DNA from: Streptomyces chartreusis NRRL 3882
GTDB taxonomy: Bacteria > Actinomycetota > Actinomycetes > Streptomycetales > Streptomycetaceae
Direction of reading: 5' to 3'
Assembly: GCF_900236475.1 (NCBI RefSeq)
Contig: NZ_LT963352.1
Span: 1,922,001 to 1,986,000, forward strand
Length of the DNA stretch: 64,000 nt
Within the stretch, counting starts at the first letter, position 1; every line of letters starts with the position of its first letter. Shown piece by piece: positions 35,734-44,436 of this stretch. The translations under genes and the position numbers were made by a program. The notes beneath the pieces are model-generated. The model saw nothing but the letters and a program-made list of their open reading frames with translations. It was not told where the DNA came from and ran no database searches.

Positions 35734-35817
35734 ATGCCTGGAACTGGGATTGCCTTGGTGAGTCGACGCCACGTCGACCTCGGCCGCATGTCCAGCGCCA
35801 TCTGTCCGGCGCGCTGA
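35734..35817 (+). CDS. Putative sulfur-operon leader peptide (RHVDL...SSxxC family)
   Basis: A 27-residue micro-ORF (19 residues if the internal GTG at 35758 is the start), ending in RRHVDLGRMSSAICPAR before a TGA. The RHVDLxRxSSAxC pattern is the hallmark of small leader peptides annotated before thiol and sulfur-assimilation genes in Streptomyces. A single Cys near the end, then a 130 nt gap to the sulfite reductase, fits ribosome-stalling or attenuation control by cysteine supply. Downstream, GAGTACTC (35818-35825) is the first of several short inverted repeats that may form the alternate RNA folds. Function is inferred by family resemblance. Confidence 0.75.
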   Translation: MPGTGIALVSRRHVDLGRMSSAICPAR

Positions 35818-35947
35818 GAGTACTCACGCAGCGCCCGACATCTCCCTTTCTCGTCTCCTCCCCGCGCAATGACGCGCCCCTATGCCCATGCGCCCGCATG
35901 CGCAGGTCAGAGCCGCTTTCCCGCCTGTCCCGAAGGACGTATCAACC

Positions 35948-37645
35948 ATGGCCGCCACCCCGCAGAAGCCTGCCGCCGCGACTCCCCGCCGCAAGGTGAG
36001 CCGTCACCGCGGTGAGGGTCAGTGGGCCGCGGGGCACCACACCCCGCTCAACGGCAACGAGCAGTTCAAGAAGGACGACGACGGTCTCAATGTGCGGACA
36101 CGCATTGAGACGATCTACTCCAAGCGGGGCTTCGACTCGATCGACCCGAACGACCTGCGCGGCCGGATGCGCTGGTGGGGCCTGTACACCCAGCGCCGTC
36201 CCGGGATCGACGGCGGCAAAACGGCGGTCCTGGAGCCGGAGGAGCTGGACGACGAGTACTTCATGCTGCGCGTCCGCATCGACGGCGGTGCGCTGACCAC
36301 CCGGCAGCTCCGGGTCATCGGCGAGATCTCGCAGGAGTTCGCGCGCGGCACGGCCGACATCACCGACCGGCAGAACGTGCAGTACCACTGGATCCGGATC
36401 GAGGACGTGCCCGAGATCTGGAACCGGCTGGAGGGCGTCGGCCTGTCCACGGTCACCGCCTGCGGCGACACCCCGCGCGTGATGATCGGCTCGCCCGTCG
36501 CCGGGATCGCGGCGGACGAGATCATCGACGCCACGCCGGCGCTGGAGGAGATGAAGCGCCGCGTCCTGAACAACAAGGCGTACTCGAACCTCCCGCGGAA
36601 GTTCAAGACCGCGATCTCGGGCTCGCCGCTGCTGGACGTGGTGCACGAGATCAACGACGTCGCGTTCGTCGGCGTCGTCCACCCCGAGCACGGCCCGGGC
36701 TTCGACGTGTGGGTCGGCGGCGGCCTGTCCACCAACCCCAAGCTGGGCGTGCGGCTGGGCACCTGGGTGCCGATCGACGAGGTCCCGGACGTCTACGAGG
36801 GCGTCATCTCGATCTTCCGTGACTACGGCTACCGCCGGCTGCGCAACCGGGCCCGGCTGAAGTTCCTCGTCGCCGACTGGGGCGCGGAGAAGTTCCGGCA
36901 GGTCCTGGAGGACGAGTACCTCAAGCGCAAGCTGGTCGACGGCCCGGCTCCCGAGCAGCCGGTCCAGCAGTGGCGCGACCACATCGGCGTGCACCGGCAG
37001 AAGGACGGCCGCTTCTACGTCGGCTTCGCCCCGCGCGTGGGACGCGTCGACGGCGCGACGCTCACGAAGATCGCCGACCTCGCGGAGGCCCACGGCTCGG
37101 GCCGGGTGCGCACCACCGTCGAGCAGAAGATGATCGTCCTCGATGTCGAGGAGGACAAGGTCGAGTCGCTCGTCGAGGACCTGGAGGCACTCGACCTGAC
37201 CGCCCGGCCGTCCTCGTTCCGGCGCGGCACCATGGCCTGCACCGGCATCGAGTTCTGCAAGCTCGCCATCGTCGAGACCAAGCAGCGCGGCTCGCAGCTC
37301 ATCGACGAGCTGGAGCGCCGTCTGCCGGACTTCGACGAGCCGATCACCATCAACCTCAACGGCTGCCCGAACGCCTGCGCCCGTATCCAGGTGGCGGACA
37401 TCGGTCTCAAGGGCCAGCTGGTCGTCAACGACCAGGGCGAGCAGGTGGAGGGCTACCAGGTGCACCTGGGCGGCGCGCTCGGCCTGGAGGCGGGCTTCGG
37501 CCGCAAGGTGCGCGGTCTGAAGGTCACCTCCGACGAACTGCCCGACTACGTCGAGCGCGTCCTGAAGCGGTTCCAGGCGGAGCGCGAGGACGGCGAGCGG
37601 TTCGCCACCTGGGCGGCCCGGGCCAGCGAGGAGGCCCTTTCATGA
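35948..37645 (+). CDS. sir: Siroheme-dependent ferredoxin sulfite (nitrite) reductase
   Basis: A 565-residue assimilatory reductase catalysing sulfite to sulfide with siroheme and a 4Fe-4S cluster. The four cluster/siroheme cysteines are visible: C431 and C437 (ACTGIEFCKL) and C473 and C477 (NGCPNACA). Tyr80 (GLYTQ) and Cys172 (TACGDTPR) are 92 residues apart, as are the Tyr-Cys pair that is covalently linked in mycobacterial NirA, so the same side-chain bond is predicted. The genetic context (cysH, cysC, cysD, cysN) favours sulfite over nitrite. The ATG at 35948 has GAAGGAC upstream. Stop and the next start overlap (ATGA). Confidence 0.93.
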   Translation: MAATPQKPAAATPRRKVSRHRGEGQWAAGHHTPLNGNEQFKKDDDGLNVRTRIETIYSKRGFDSIDPNDLRGRMRWWGLYTQRRPGIDGGKTAVLEPEELDDEYFMLRVRIDGGALTTRQLRVIGEISQEFARGTADITDRQNVQYHWIRIEDVPEIWNRLEGVGLSTVTACGDTPRVMIGSPVAGIAADEIIDATPALEEMKRRVLNNKAYSNLPRKFKTAISGSPLLDVVHEINDVAFVGVVHPEHGPGFDVWVGGGLSTNPKLGVRLGTWVPIDEVPDVYEGVISIFRDYGYRRLRNRARLKFLVADWGAEKFRQVLEDEYLKRKLVDGPAPEQPVQQWRDHIGVHRQKDGRFYVGFAPRVGRVDGATLTKIADLAEAHGSGRVRTTVEQKMIVLDVEEDKVESLVEDLEALDLTARPSSFRRGTMACTGIEFCKLAIVETKQRGSQLIDELERRLPDFDEPITINLNGCPNACARIQVADIGLKGQLVVNDQGEQVEGYQVHLGGALGLEAGFGRKVRGLKVTSDELPDYVERVLKRFQAEREDGERFATWAARASEEALS

Positions 37646-37821
37646 GCGAACGAGCGGCCCCCTTCTACTGCCCCTACTGCGGTGACGAGGACCTGCGTCC
37701 GAGCGAGGCGGGACACGGCGCGTGGGAATGCGCGGCGTGCAGCCGAGCCTTTCAGCTGAAGTTCCTCGGGCTGCTGGCCCAGGGGCTGAAGCGATCCGAC
37801 ACCGGAGGGGCACAGATATGA
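37642..37821 (+). CDS. Small CxxC zinc-ribbon-like protein in sulfur operon
   Basis: A 59-residue protein with two CxxC pairs (YCPYCGDED and ECAACSRAF), a classic rubredoxin/zinc-ribbon layout. It overlaps both neighbours by 4 bp (ATGA at each end), so it is translated strictly with the sulfite reductase and cysH. It could carry iron or zinc and act as an electron carrier or assembly helper for the reductases; no function has been settled. The ATG at 37642 is fixed by the overlap. Confidence 0.85.
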   Translation: MSERAAPFYCPYCGDEDLRPSEAGHGAWECAACSRAFQLKFLGLLAQGLKRSDTGGAQI

Positions 37822-38528
37822 CCACGGTTCAGGAACGACGCACCTCCGAGGACCTCAAGGCACTCGCCGAGCAGGCGGGCCGCGACCTCGAGGACGCCTC
37901 CGCGCTGGAGATCCTCCAGTGGGCGGCCGAGACGTTCGGCAAGCGCTTCTGCGTGACCTCCTCGATGGAGGACGCGGTCGTCGCCCACCTCGCCTCCCGG
38001 GCGATGCCCGGCGTCGACGTCGTCTTCCTCGACACCGGCTACCACTTCGAGGAGACCATCGGCACCCGTGACGCGGTCGACGCCGTGATGGACGTCAACG
38101 TCATCACGCTCACGCCCCGCCAGACGGTCGCCGAGCAGGACGCGGAGTACGGCCCCAGGCTGCACGACCGCAACCCCGACCTGTGCTGCGCGCTGCGCAA
38201 GGTCCGGCCGCTGGAGGAGGGCCTGAAGAACTACCAGGCCTGGGCGACCGGGCTGCGCCGCGACGAGTCCCCGACCCGGGCCGGCACCCCGGTCGTCGGC
38301 TGGGACGAGAAGCGCCAGAAGGTCAAGATCTCCCCGATCGCCCGCTGGACCCAGGACGACGTGGACGCCTACGTCACCGAACACGGCGTCCTGACGAACC
38401 CGCTGCTGATGGACGGCTACGCCTCCGTCGGCTGCGCCCCCTGCACCCGCAGGGTCCTTGAGGGCGAGGACGCGCGCGCCGGCCGCTGGGCGGGCCGCAG
38501 CAAGACCGAGTGCGGGCTGCACGGATGA
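37818..38528 (+). CDS. cysH: Adenylyl-sulfate (APS) reductase
   Basis: A 236-residue thioredoxin-dependent reductase turning APS into sulfite and AMP. The paired cysteines C123-C124 (DLCCALRK) and C206/C209 (GCAPCTRR) are the 4Fe-4S ligands that mark the APS-using type rather than the PAPS-using enterobacterial type, and the C-terminal catalytic Cys is C232 in ECGLHG. The ATG at 37818 overlaps the preceding stop. Reducing power would come from thioredoxin or mycothiol-linked systems; the product feeds the sulfite reductase encoded just before. Confidence 0.93.
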   Translation: MTTVQERRTSEDLKALAEQAGRDLEDASALEILQWAAETFGKRFCVTSSMEDAVVAHLASRAMPGVDVVFLDTGYHFEETIGTRDAVDAVMDVNVITLTPRQTVAEQDAEYGPRLHDRNPDLCCALRKVRPLEEGLKNYQAWATGLRRDESPTRAGTPVVGWDEKRQKVKISPIARWTQDDVDAYVTEHGVLTNPLLMDGYASVGCAPCTRRVLEGEDARAGRWAGRSKTECGLHG

Positions 38529-38581
38529 CCGCGCCTCGGACACAGACTCCTCAGAAGACTCAGACGATTCAGGAGACCGAC

Positions 38582-39118
38582 GTGACGACCGGAGCCACCG
38601 TCTGGCTCACGGGTCTGCCGAGTGCCGGCAAGACCACCATCGCCTACGAGCTGGCCGGCCGGCTCCGCGCCGAGGGCCACCGCGTCGAGGTGCTCGACGG
38701 CGACGAGATCCGCGAGTTCATCTCGGCGGGCCTCGGCTTCAGCCGCGAGGACCGGCACACCAACGTGCAGCGCATCGGCTTCGTCGCCGAACTGCTCGCC
38801 CGCAACGGCGTGCTCGCCCTCGTCCCGGTCATCGCGCCGTACCAGGACAGCCGCGAGGCGGTGCGCAAGCGGCACCAGACGAACGGCACCGCGTACGTGG
38901 AGATCCACGTGGCGACTCCGGTGGAGGTGTGCAGCGAGCGGGACGTGAAGGGTCTGTACGCCAAGCAGGCCGCGGGTGAGCTGAAGGGCCTGACCGGGGT
39001 CGACGACCCGTACGAGGCGCCCGAGTCGCCCGATCTGCGCATCGAGTCGCAGAACCAGACCGTGCAGGAGTCCGCTGCGTCCGTGTACGCCCTGCTCAGC
39101 GAAAGGGGACTGGCATGA
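38582..39118 (+). CDS. cysC: Adenylyl-sulfate kinase
   Basis: A 178-residue kinase that phosphorylates APS to PAPS with ATP. The P-loop GLPSAGKTT starts at about residue 11, and the APS-binding FSREDRHTNVQRIGFVAEL and DVKGLYAKQAAGELKGLTGVDDPYEAP segments are complete. The GTG at 38582, with AGGAG six bases upstream, is preferred; an in-frame ATG at 38525 that overlaps the cysH stop would add 19 low-complexity residues. Since APS can go straight to CysH, this enzyme probably supplies PAPS for sulfotransferases. Confidence 0.9.
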   Translation: MTTGATVWLTGLPSAGKTTIAYELAGRLRAEGHRVEVLDGDEIREFISAGLGFSREDRHTNVQRIGFVAELLARNGVLALVPVIAPYQDSREAVRKRHQTNGTAYVEIHVATPVEVCSERDVKGLYAKQAAGELKGLTGVDDPYEAPESPDLRIESQNQTVQESAASVYALLSERGLA

Positions 39119-40050
39119 CGACCGCCGCCACGGTTTCCGAGGAGACCGACAGCCCGTACGCCCTCTCCCACCTCGATGCTCTTGAGTCGGAGGCGGTGCA
39201 CATCTTCCGTGAGGTGGCGGGTGAGTTCGAGCGGCCGGTGATCCTGTTCTCCGGTGGCAAGGACTCGATCGTCATGCTGCATCTGGCGCTGAAGGCGTTC
39301 CGGCCGGCGTCGGTGCCGTTCTCGCTGCTGCATGTGGACACCGGGCACAACTTCCCCGAGGTCCTGGACTACCGGGACCGTACGGTCGAGAGGCACGGGC
39401 TGCGGCTGTATGTGGCGTCGGTGCAGGACTACATCGACCGGGGTGTGCTCAAGGAGCGCCCGGACGGCACCCGCAACCCGCTGCAGACGCTGCCGCTGAC
39501 GGAGAAGATCCAGGCGGAGAAGTTCGACGCGGTCTTCGGCGGGGGGCGCCGGGATGAGGAGAAGGCCCGGGCCAAGGAGCGGGTGTTCTCGCTGCGGGAC
39601 GAGTTCTCGCAGTGGGATCCGCGCCGGCAGCGTCCGGAGCTGTGGAACCTCTACAACGGCCGGCATGCCCCGGGTGAGCACGTCCGGGTCTTCCCGTTGT
39701 CGAACTGGACCGAGCTGGACGTGTGGCAGTACATCGCCCGTGAGGGCATCGAGCTGCCGGAGATCTACTACGCGCACGAGCGTGAGGTGTTCCGGCGCAG
39801 TGGGATGTGGCTGACGGCCGGTGAGTGGGGCGGGCCGAAGGACGGCGAGGTGGTGGAGAAGCGTCTGGTGCGCTACCGGACCGTGGGTGACATGTCCTGC
39901 ACCGGCGCGGTCGATTCGGAGGCGGACACGATCGAGAAGGTGATCGTGGAGATCGCCGCCTCCCGGCTCACCGAACGCGGCGCCACCCGCGCCGACGACA
40001 AGATGTCCGAGGCCGCGATGGAAGACCGCAAGCGCGAGGGGTACTTCTAG
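39115..40050 (+). CDS. cysD: Sulfate adenylyltransferase subunit 2
   Basis: A 311-residue ATP-sulfurylase catalytic subunit, forming APS from sulfate and ATP in complex with the GTPase CysN. The PP-loop is FSGGKDSIVMLHLALKAF, followed by DTGHNFPEVLDYRD and GGGRRDEEKARAKERVFSLRDEF, typical of CysD. The ATG at 39115 overlaps the cysC stop (ATGA). Length matches the family's usual 300-310. Confidence 0.95.
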   Translation: MTTAATVSEETDSPYALSHLDALESEAVHIFREVAGEFERPVILFSGGKDSIVMLHLALKAFRPASVPFSLLHVDTGHNFPEVLDYRDRTVERHGLRLYVASVQDYIDRGVLKERPDGTRNPLQTLPLTEKIQAEKFDAVFGGGRRDEEKARAKERVFSLRDEFSQWDPRRQRPELWNLYNGRHAPGEHVRVFPLSNWTELDVWQYIAREGIELPEIYYAHEREVFRRSGMWLTAGEWGGPKDGEVVEKRLVRYRTVGDMSCTGAVDSEADTIEKVIVEIAASRLTERGATRADDKMSEAAMEDRKREGYF

Positions 40051-40052
40051 AG

Positions 40053-41387
40053 ATGAGCACGATCACCACCGAGGAGCTTGCGGAGACCACGCTGCTGCGG
40101 TTCGCCACCGCCGGTTCCGTCGACGACGGTAAGTCCACCCTGGTCGGGCGGCTCCTGCACGATTCGAAGTCGGTCCTGACCGACCAGCTGGAGGCTGTCG
40201 AGCGGGTCTCCGCGAGCCGTGGCCAGGAGGCCCCGGACCTGGCGTTGCTGACCGACGGTCTGCGCGCGGAGCGGGAGCAGGGCATCACCATCGACGTGGC
40301 CTACCGCTATTTCGCCACGCCCCGGCGCCGGTTCATTCTCGCCGACACCCCCGGCCATGTGCAGTACACCCGCAACATGGTCACCGGTGCCTCGACGGCC
40401 GAGCTGACGGTGATCCTGGTCGACGCCCGCAACGGCGTGGTGGAGCAGACCCGCCGGCACGCGGCGATCGCCGCCCTGCTGCGGGTGCCGCACGTGGTCC
40501 TGGCGGTGAACAAGATGGACCTGGTGGGCTATGAGGAGTCGGTGTTCGCGGCGATCGCCGAGGAGTTCACCGCGTACGCCACCGAGCTGGGTGTCCCCGA
40601 GGTCACCGCGATCCCGATCTCCGCGCTGGTCGGGGACAACGTGGTGGAGGCGTCGGCGAACATGGACTGGTACGGCGGGCCGACCGTGCTGGAGCACCTG
40701 GAGACGGTGCCGGTCGCGCACGACCTGAGTCACTGCCACGCCCGGCTGCCGGTGCAGTACGTGATCCGGCCGCAGAGCGCCGACCACCCCGACTACCGGG
40801 GTTACGCCGGGCAGATCGCGGCCGGTTCCTTCCGCGTCGGCGAGCAGGTCACCGTGCTGCCCTCGGGCCGTTCCACGAAGATCACGGGTATCGATCTGCT
40901 GGGTGAGCCGGTGGAGGTGGCCTGGACGACGCAGTCGGTGACCCTCCTGCTCCAGGACGACATCGACATCTCGCGTGGCGACCTGATCGTGCCCAGCAAG
41001 GACGCGCCGCCGACCACGCAGGACATCGAGGCGACCGTCTGCCATGTCGCCGACGCGCCCCTGACGGTGGGCCACCGGGTGCTGCTCAAGCACGGCACCC
41101 GCACGGTCAAGGCGATCGTGAAGGACATCCCCTCCCGCCTGACCCTGGATGATCTGTCCCTGCACCCGCACCCGGGACAGCTCGTCGCCAACGACATCGG
41201 CCGGGTGAAGATCCGTACCGCCGAGGCGTTGCCGGTGGACTCCTACGCCGACTCGCGCCGCACCGGCTCGTTCATCCTGATCGATCCCAACGACGGCACC
41301 ACGCTGACCGCGGGCATGGTCGGCGAGTCCTTCGCCTCCCCCGAGCCGGTCAAGGACGAGACCGAGGACGACGGGTGGGACTTCTGA
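40053..41387 (+). CDS. cysN: Sulfate adenylyltransferase subunit 1 (GTPase)
   Basis: A 444-residue EF-Tu-like GTPase that drives sulfate activation by CysD. The G motifs are G1 GSVDDGKSTLVGRLL, G3 DTPGHVQY and G4 NKMD. It lacks the C-terminal APS-kinase domain of the fused CysNC form, consistent with a separate cysC gene. It starts 2 bp after cysD stops. In front of the next transport gene there is a short tail region with two candidate micro-ORFs. Confidence 0.95.
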   Translation: MSTITTEELAETTLLRFATAGSVDDGKSTLVGRLLHDSKSVLTDQLEAVERVSASRGQEAPDLALLTDGLRAEREQGITIDVAYRYFATPRRRFILADTPGHVQYTRNMVTGASTAELTVILVDARNGVVEQTRRHAAIAALLRVPHVVLAVNKMDLVGYEESVFAAIAEEFTAYATELGVPEVTAIPISALVGDNVVEASANMDWYGGPTVLEHLETVPVAHDLSHCHARLPVQYVIRPQSADHPDYRGYAGQIAAGSFRVGEQVTVLPSGRSTKITGIDLLGEPVEVAWTTQSVTLLLQDDIDISRGDLIVPSKDAPPTTQDIEATVCHVADAPLTVGHRVLLKHGTRTVKAIVKDIPSRLTLDDLSLHPHPGQLVANDIGRVKIRTAEALPVDSYADSRRTGSFILIDPNDGTTLTAGMVGESFASPEPVKDETEDDGWDF

Positions 41388-41388
41388 C

Positions 41389-41493
41389 ATGAACTCCCCC
41401 GACTTCTACTCGATGTTCGCGAAGGAGGGCGGCCGCGTCGGCAGCGGTGCTCTCGGCAGCGGGCAGGGCGGAGTGGCGCGATGTGTGCGCTGA
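41389..41493 (+). CDS. Possible micro-ORF between cysN and sulfonate binding protein
   Basis: A 34-codon frame starting 1 bp after the cysN stop (MNSPDFYSMFAKEGGRVGSG..., ending RCVR before TGA). An overlapping second frame at 41481-41570 encodes 29 residues with two early Cys (MCALTYAHC). Either could be a sulfur-sensing uORF for the binding-protein gene or a chance frame; coding cannot be confirmed from one sequence. The 222 bp region otherwise shows no terminator. Confidence 0.35.
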   Translation: MNSPDFYSMFAKEGGRVGSGALGSGQGGVARCVR

Positions 41494-41609
41494 CGTACGC
41501 GCACTGCCTGCGCGCCCTCACCCCCCACCGCCGTAGACGAAAACCTGCCGACCTCCCGGCCACGACCTGAGAGACCGTGACCGCCGGGCCTCCGAGAGGA
41601 AACCCTCCC

Positions 41610-42713
41610 GTGCCTGCATCATCCGCTCTGCGCCGATCCTTCGCGGTACTGGCCGCGCTGCCCCTGCTCACGCTGGCCGCCTGCGGTTACGGCTCCCAGG
41701 CCAAGGACGACGGAACCGCCAAGGTCGCCGCCGGGGCGAAGAAGATCGACGGGCTCGACACCGTCAAGATCGGTTACTTCGGCAACCTCACCCACGGAAC
41801 CGCGCTGGTGGGCATGCAGAAGGGCTTCTTCCAGAAGGCTCTCGGCGCCACCAAGGTCGAACCCGCGCTCTTCAACGCGGGGCCCTCCGAGATCGAGGCG
41901 CTGAACTCCGGCTCCATCGACATCGGCTGGATCGGTCCGTCTCCGGCGATCAACGGCTATGTCAAGTCCGGTGGCAAGAACCTGCGGATCATCGGTGGTT
42001 CGGCGTCCGGTGGTGTGAGGCTGGTGGTCAACCCGGACAAGATCACGTCGTTGAAGGACGTCAAGGGCAAGCGGATCGCGACTCCGCAGCTGGGCAACAC
42101 CCAGGACGTGGCGTTCCTCAACTGGGCCGCCGACCAGGGCTGGAAGATCGACCCGCAGAGCGGCAAGGGCGACGTCACCGTCGTGCGCAGTGACAACAAG
42201 GTCACCCCCGACGCCTACAAGTCCGGCTCCATCGACGGGGCGTGGGTGCCGGAGCCGACCGCCTCGAAGCTGGTCGCCGAGGGCGGCAAGGTCCTGCTGG
42301 ACGAGGCGTCGCTGTGGCCGGACAAGAAGTTCGTGATCACGAACATCATCGTGCGCCAGGAGTTCTTGAAGGAACACCCCAAGGTCGTCGAGGCGGTGCT
42401 GAAGGGCTCGGTCGAGACCAACAAGTGGATCAACGCCCACCCGGACGCGGCGAAGACGGCCGCCAACGAGCAGCTGGCCGCGGACTCCGGCAAGGCGCTG
42501 CCGGCAAATGTGCTGGATCCGGCGTGGAAGTCGATCCAGTTCACCGACGACCCGCTGGCCGCCACCCTCAACACCGAGGCCGCGCACGCCGTGAAGGCCG
42601 GACTGCTGCAAAAGCCCGACCTGAAGGGCATCTACGACCTCGCGCCGCTGAACAAGGTCCTCAAGGCAGAGGGTGAGCCCACGGTCGACGACGCCGGTCT
42701 CGGCGCGAAGTAA
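41610..42713 (+). CDS. Sulfonate/taurine-type ABC substrate-binding lipoprotein
   Basis: A 367-residue binding protein of the SsuA/TauA/NrtA class. Signal sequence and lipobox are clear (FAVLAALPLLTLAAC), and the mature protein has the diagnostic KIGYFGNLTHGTALVGMQKGFFQKALG opening and IDIGWIGPSPAINGY. The GTG at 41610 with GAGAGGAAA upstream is preferred over one 11 codons earlier. It is followed by an ATPase and a permease of the same importer. Presence in a cys operon points to an organosulfur or sulfate-like ligand. Confidence 0.88.
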   Translation: MPASSALRRSFAVLAALPLLTLAACGYGSQAKDDGTAKVAAGAKKIDGLDTVKIGYFGNLTHGTALVGMQKGFFQKALGATKVEPALFNAGPSEIEALNSGSIDIGWIGPSPAINGYVKSGGKNLRIIGGSASGGVRLVVNPDKITSLKDVKGKRIATPQLGNTQDVAFLNWAADQGWKIDPQSGKGDVTVVRSDNKVTPDAYKSGSIDGAWVPEPTASKLVAEGGKVLLDEASLWPDKKFVITNIIVRQEFLKEHPKVVEAVLKGSVETNKWINAHPDAAKTAANEQLAADSGKALPANVLDPAWKSIQFTDDPLAATLNTEAAHAVKAGLLQKPDLKGIYDLAPLNKVLKAEGEPTVDDAGLGAK

Positions 42714-42763
42714 GCCCGCATCCCCAAGCCGCCATTGTGAACAGTTCCCAGGAGGTGACGACC

Positions 42764-43552
42764 ATGGCCACGACCCTCGCCAAGGCCGCCGACGACACCG
42801 GGACGGCCACCCACGCCGCCCGGATCGAGCACGTCTCGAAGTCGTTCGCGGGCCCCGCCGGGCAGCAGCTCGTCCTGGACGACATCACCCTCGATGTCGC
42901 CCCCGGCGAGTTCGTCACCCTCCTGGGGGCCTCGGGCTGCGGCAAATCCACCCTGCTCAACCTCGTGGCCGGCCTGGACGGGCCCTCCGCCGGCACCATC
43001 AGCACCGACGGCCGCCCGGCCCTGATGTTCCAGGAACACGCCCTTTTCCCCTGGCTGACCGCCGGCAAGAACATCGAACTCGCCCTGAAACTCAGCGGCG
43101 TGCCCAAGGCCGAGCGCCGCGAGCGGGCCGAGCAGCTGCTGGAACTGGTCCGGCTCAAGGGCGCGCACGGCAAGCGGGTGCACGAGCTGTCCGGCGGAAT
43201 GCGCCAGCGCGTGGCGCTGGCCCGCGCGCTGGCCCAGGACAGCAAGCTGCTGCTGATGGACGAACCCTTCGCCGCCCTCGACGCCATCACCCGCGATGTA
43301 CTGCACGACGAGCTGACCCGTATCTGGCGCGAGACACAGGTGTCGGTCCTGTTCGTCACCCACAACGTGCGCGAAGCGGTCCGCCTGGCCCAGCGGGTGG
43401 TGCTGCTGTCCTCCCGCCCGGGCCGCATCGCCCGCCAGTGGAGCGTGGACATCCCGCAACCGCGCCGCATCGAGGACACCGCCGTGGCGGAGCTGTCCGT
43501 CGAGATCACCGAACAACTGCGTGGGGAGATCCGCCGTCATGGCCAGCACTGA
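42764..43552 (+). CDS. Sulfonate-type ABC transporter ATPase
   Basis: A 262-residue ATPase of the SsuB/TauB class. Walker A is GASGCGKSTLL, signature LSGGMRQRVALARAL, Walker B LLLMDEPFAALDA, and the H-loop is VLFVTHNVREA. The ATG at 42764 has a good AGGAGGTGA site; an ATG 9 codons earlier lacks one. Its end overlaps the permease start by 14 bp. Confidence 0.93.
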   Translation: MATTLAKAADDTGTATHAARIEHVSKSFAGPAGQQLVLDDITLDVAPGEFVTLLGASGCGKSTLLNLVAGLDGPSAGTISTDGRPALMFQEHALFPWLTAGKNIELALKLSGVPKAERRERAEQLLELVRLKGAHGKRVHELSGGMRQRVALARALAQDSKLLLMDEPFAALDAITRDVLHDELTRIWRETQVSVLFVTHNVREAVRLAQRVVLLSSRPGRIARQWSVDIPQPRRIEDTAVAELSVEITEQLRGEIRRHGQH

Positions 43553-44432
43553 CACCACGATCGCCGACAAGGACGGCAACGACCTCGCCGGTCTCGAAGC
43601 CGGCCTCGACGCCCTGGAAACCGTCCAGACCAGCCGCAAACCCTTCCGGCAGACCCTCACCGAGAAAATCCTGCCGCCCGTCCTCGCCGTCGCCCTGGTC
43701 CTGGCGCTCTGGCAGGCCCTGGTCTCCTTCAAGGTCGTCGACGACCCCACCAAACTCCCCGCACCCTCAGCCGTATGGGACGTCGTCCACACCGCCTGGC
43801 TCCAGGGCGAACTGCTCGACTACATCTGGACCAGCGTCTCGCGCGGCCTGCTCGGCTTCTGCTTCGCCCTGCTCATCGGCACCCCCCTCGGCCTGCTCGT
43901 GGCCCGCGTGAAGTTCATCCGCGCCGCCATCGGCCCCATCCTGTCCGGCCTGCAGTCCCTGCCCTCGGTCGCCTGGGTCCCCCCGGCCGTCATCTGGCTC
44001 GGCCTGAACAACTCCATGATGTACGCCGTCATCCTCCTCGGCGCCGTCCCCTCCATCGCCAACGGCCTCGTCTCCGGCGTCGACCAGGTACCCCCACTGT
44101 TCCTGCGCGCGGGCCGCACCCTCGGCGCCACCGGCCTGAAGGGCACCTGGCACATCGTCCTCCCCGCCGCCCTGCCCGGCTACGTCGCCGGCCTCAAACA
44201 GGGCTGGGCCTTCTCCTGGCGCTCCCTGATGGCCGCCGAGATCATCGCCTCCTTCCCCGACCTCGGCGTCGGCCTCGGACAACTCCTCGAAAACGGCCGC
44301 AACGCCAGCGACATGGCCATGGTCTTCGAAGCCATCCTCCTCATCCTCATCGTCGGCATCGCCATCGACCTCCTCATCTTCAGCCCCCTGGAGCGGTGGG
44401 TGCTGCGCAGCCGCGGCCTGCTGGTGAAGTGA
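43539..44432 (+). CDS. Sulfonate-type ABC transporter permease
   Basis: A 297-residue membrane permease of the SsuC/TauC class with six or so transmembrane segments and the EAA-like loop (LFLRAGRTLGATGLKGTWHIVLPAALPGYVAGL). It starts inside the ATPase gene and ends 4 bp before the chelatase gene, so the four genes are co-transcribed. With the binding protein and ATPase it completes an importer. Confidence 0.92.
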   Translation: MASTDTTIADKDGNDLAGLEAGLDALETVQTSRKPFRQTLTEKILPPVLAVALVLALWQALVSFKVVDDPTKLPAPSAVWDVVHTAWLQGELLDYIWTSVSRGLLGFCFALLIGTPLGLLVARVKFIRAAIGPILSGLQSLPSVAWVPPAVIWLGLNNSMMYAVILLGAVPSIANGLVSGVDQVPPLFLRAGRTLGATGLKGTWHIVLPAALPGYVAGLKQGWAFSWRSLMAAEIIASFPDLGVGLGQLLENGRNASDMAMVFEAILLILIVGIAIDLLIFSPLERWVLRSRGLLVK

Positions 44433-44436
44433 ACCC

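Noticed and set aside
40053..41387. A CysNC fusion
   Set aside because: The protein ends at 444 residues with no APS-kinase domain, and a separate cysC gene lies upstream.
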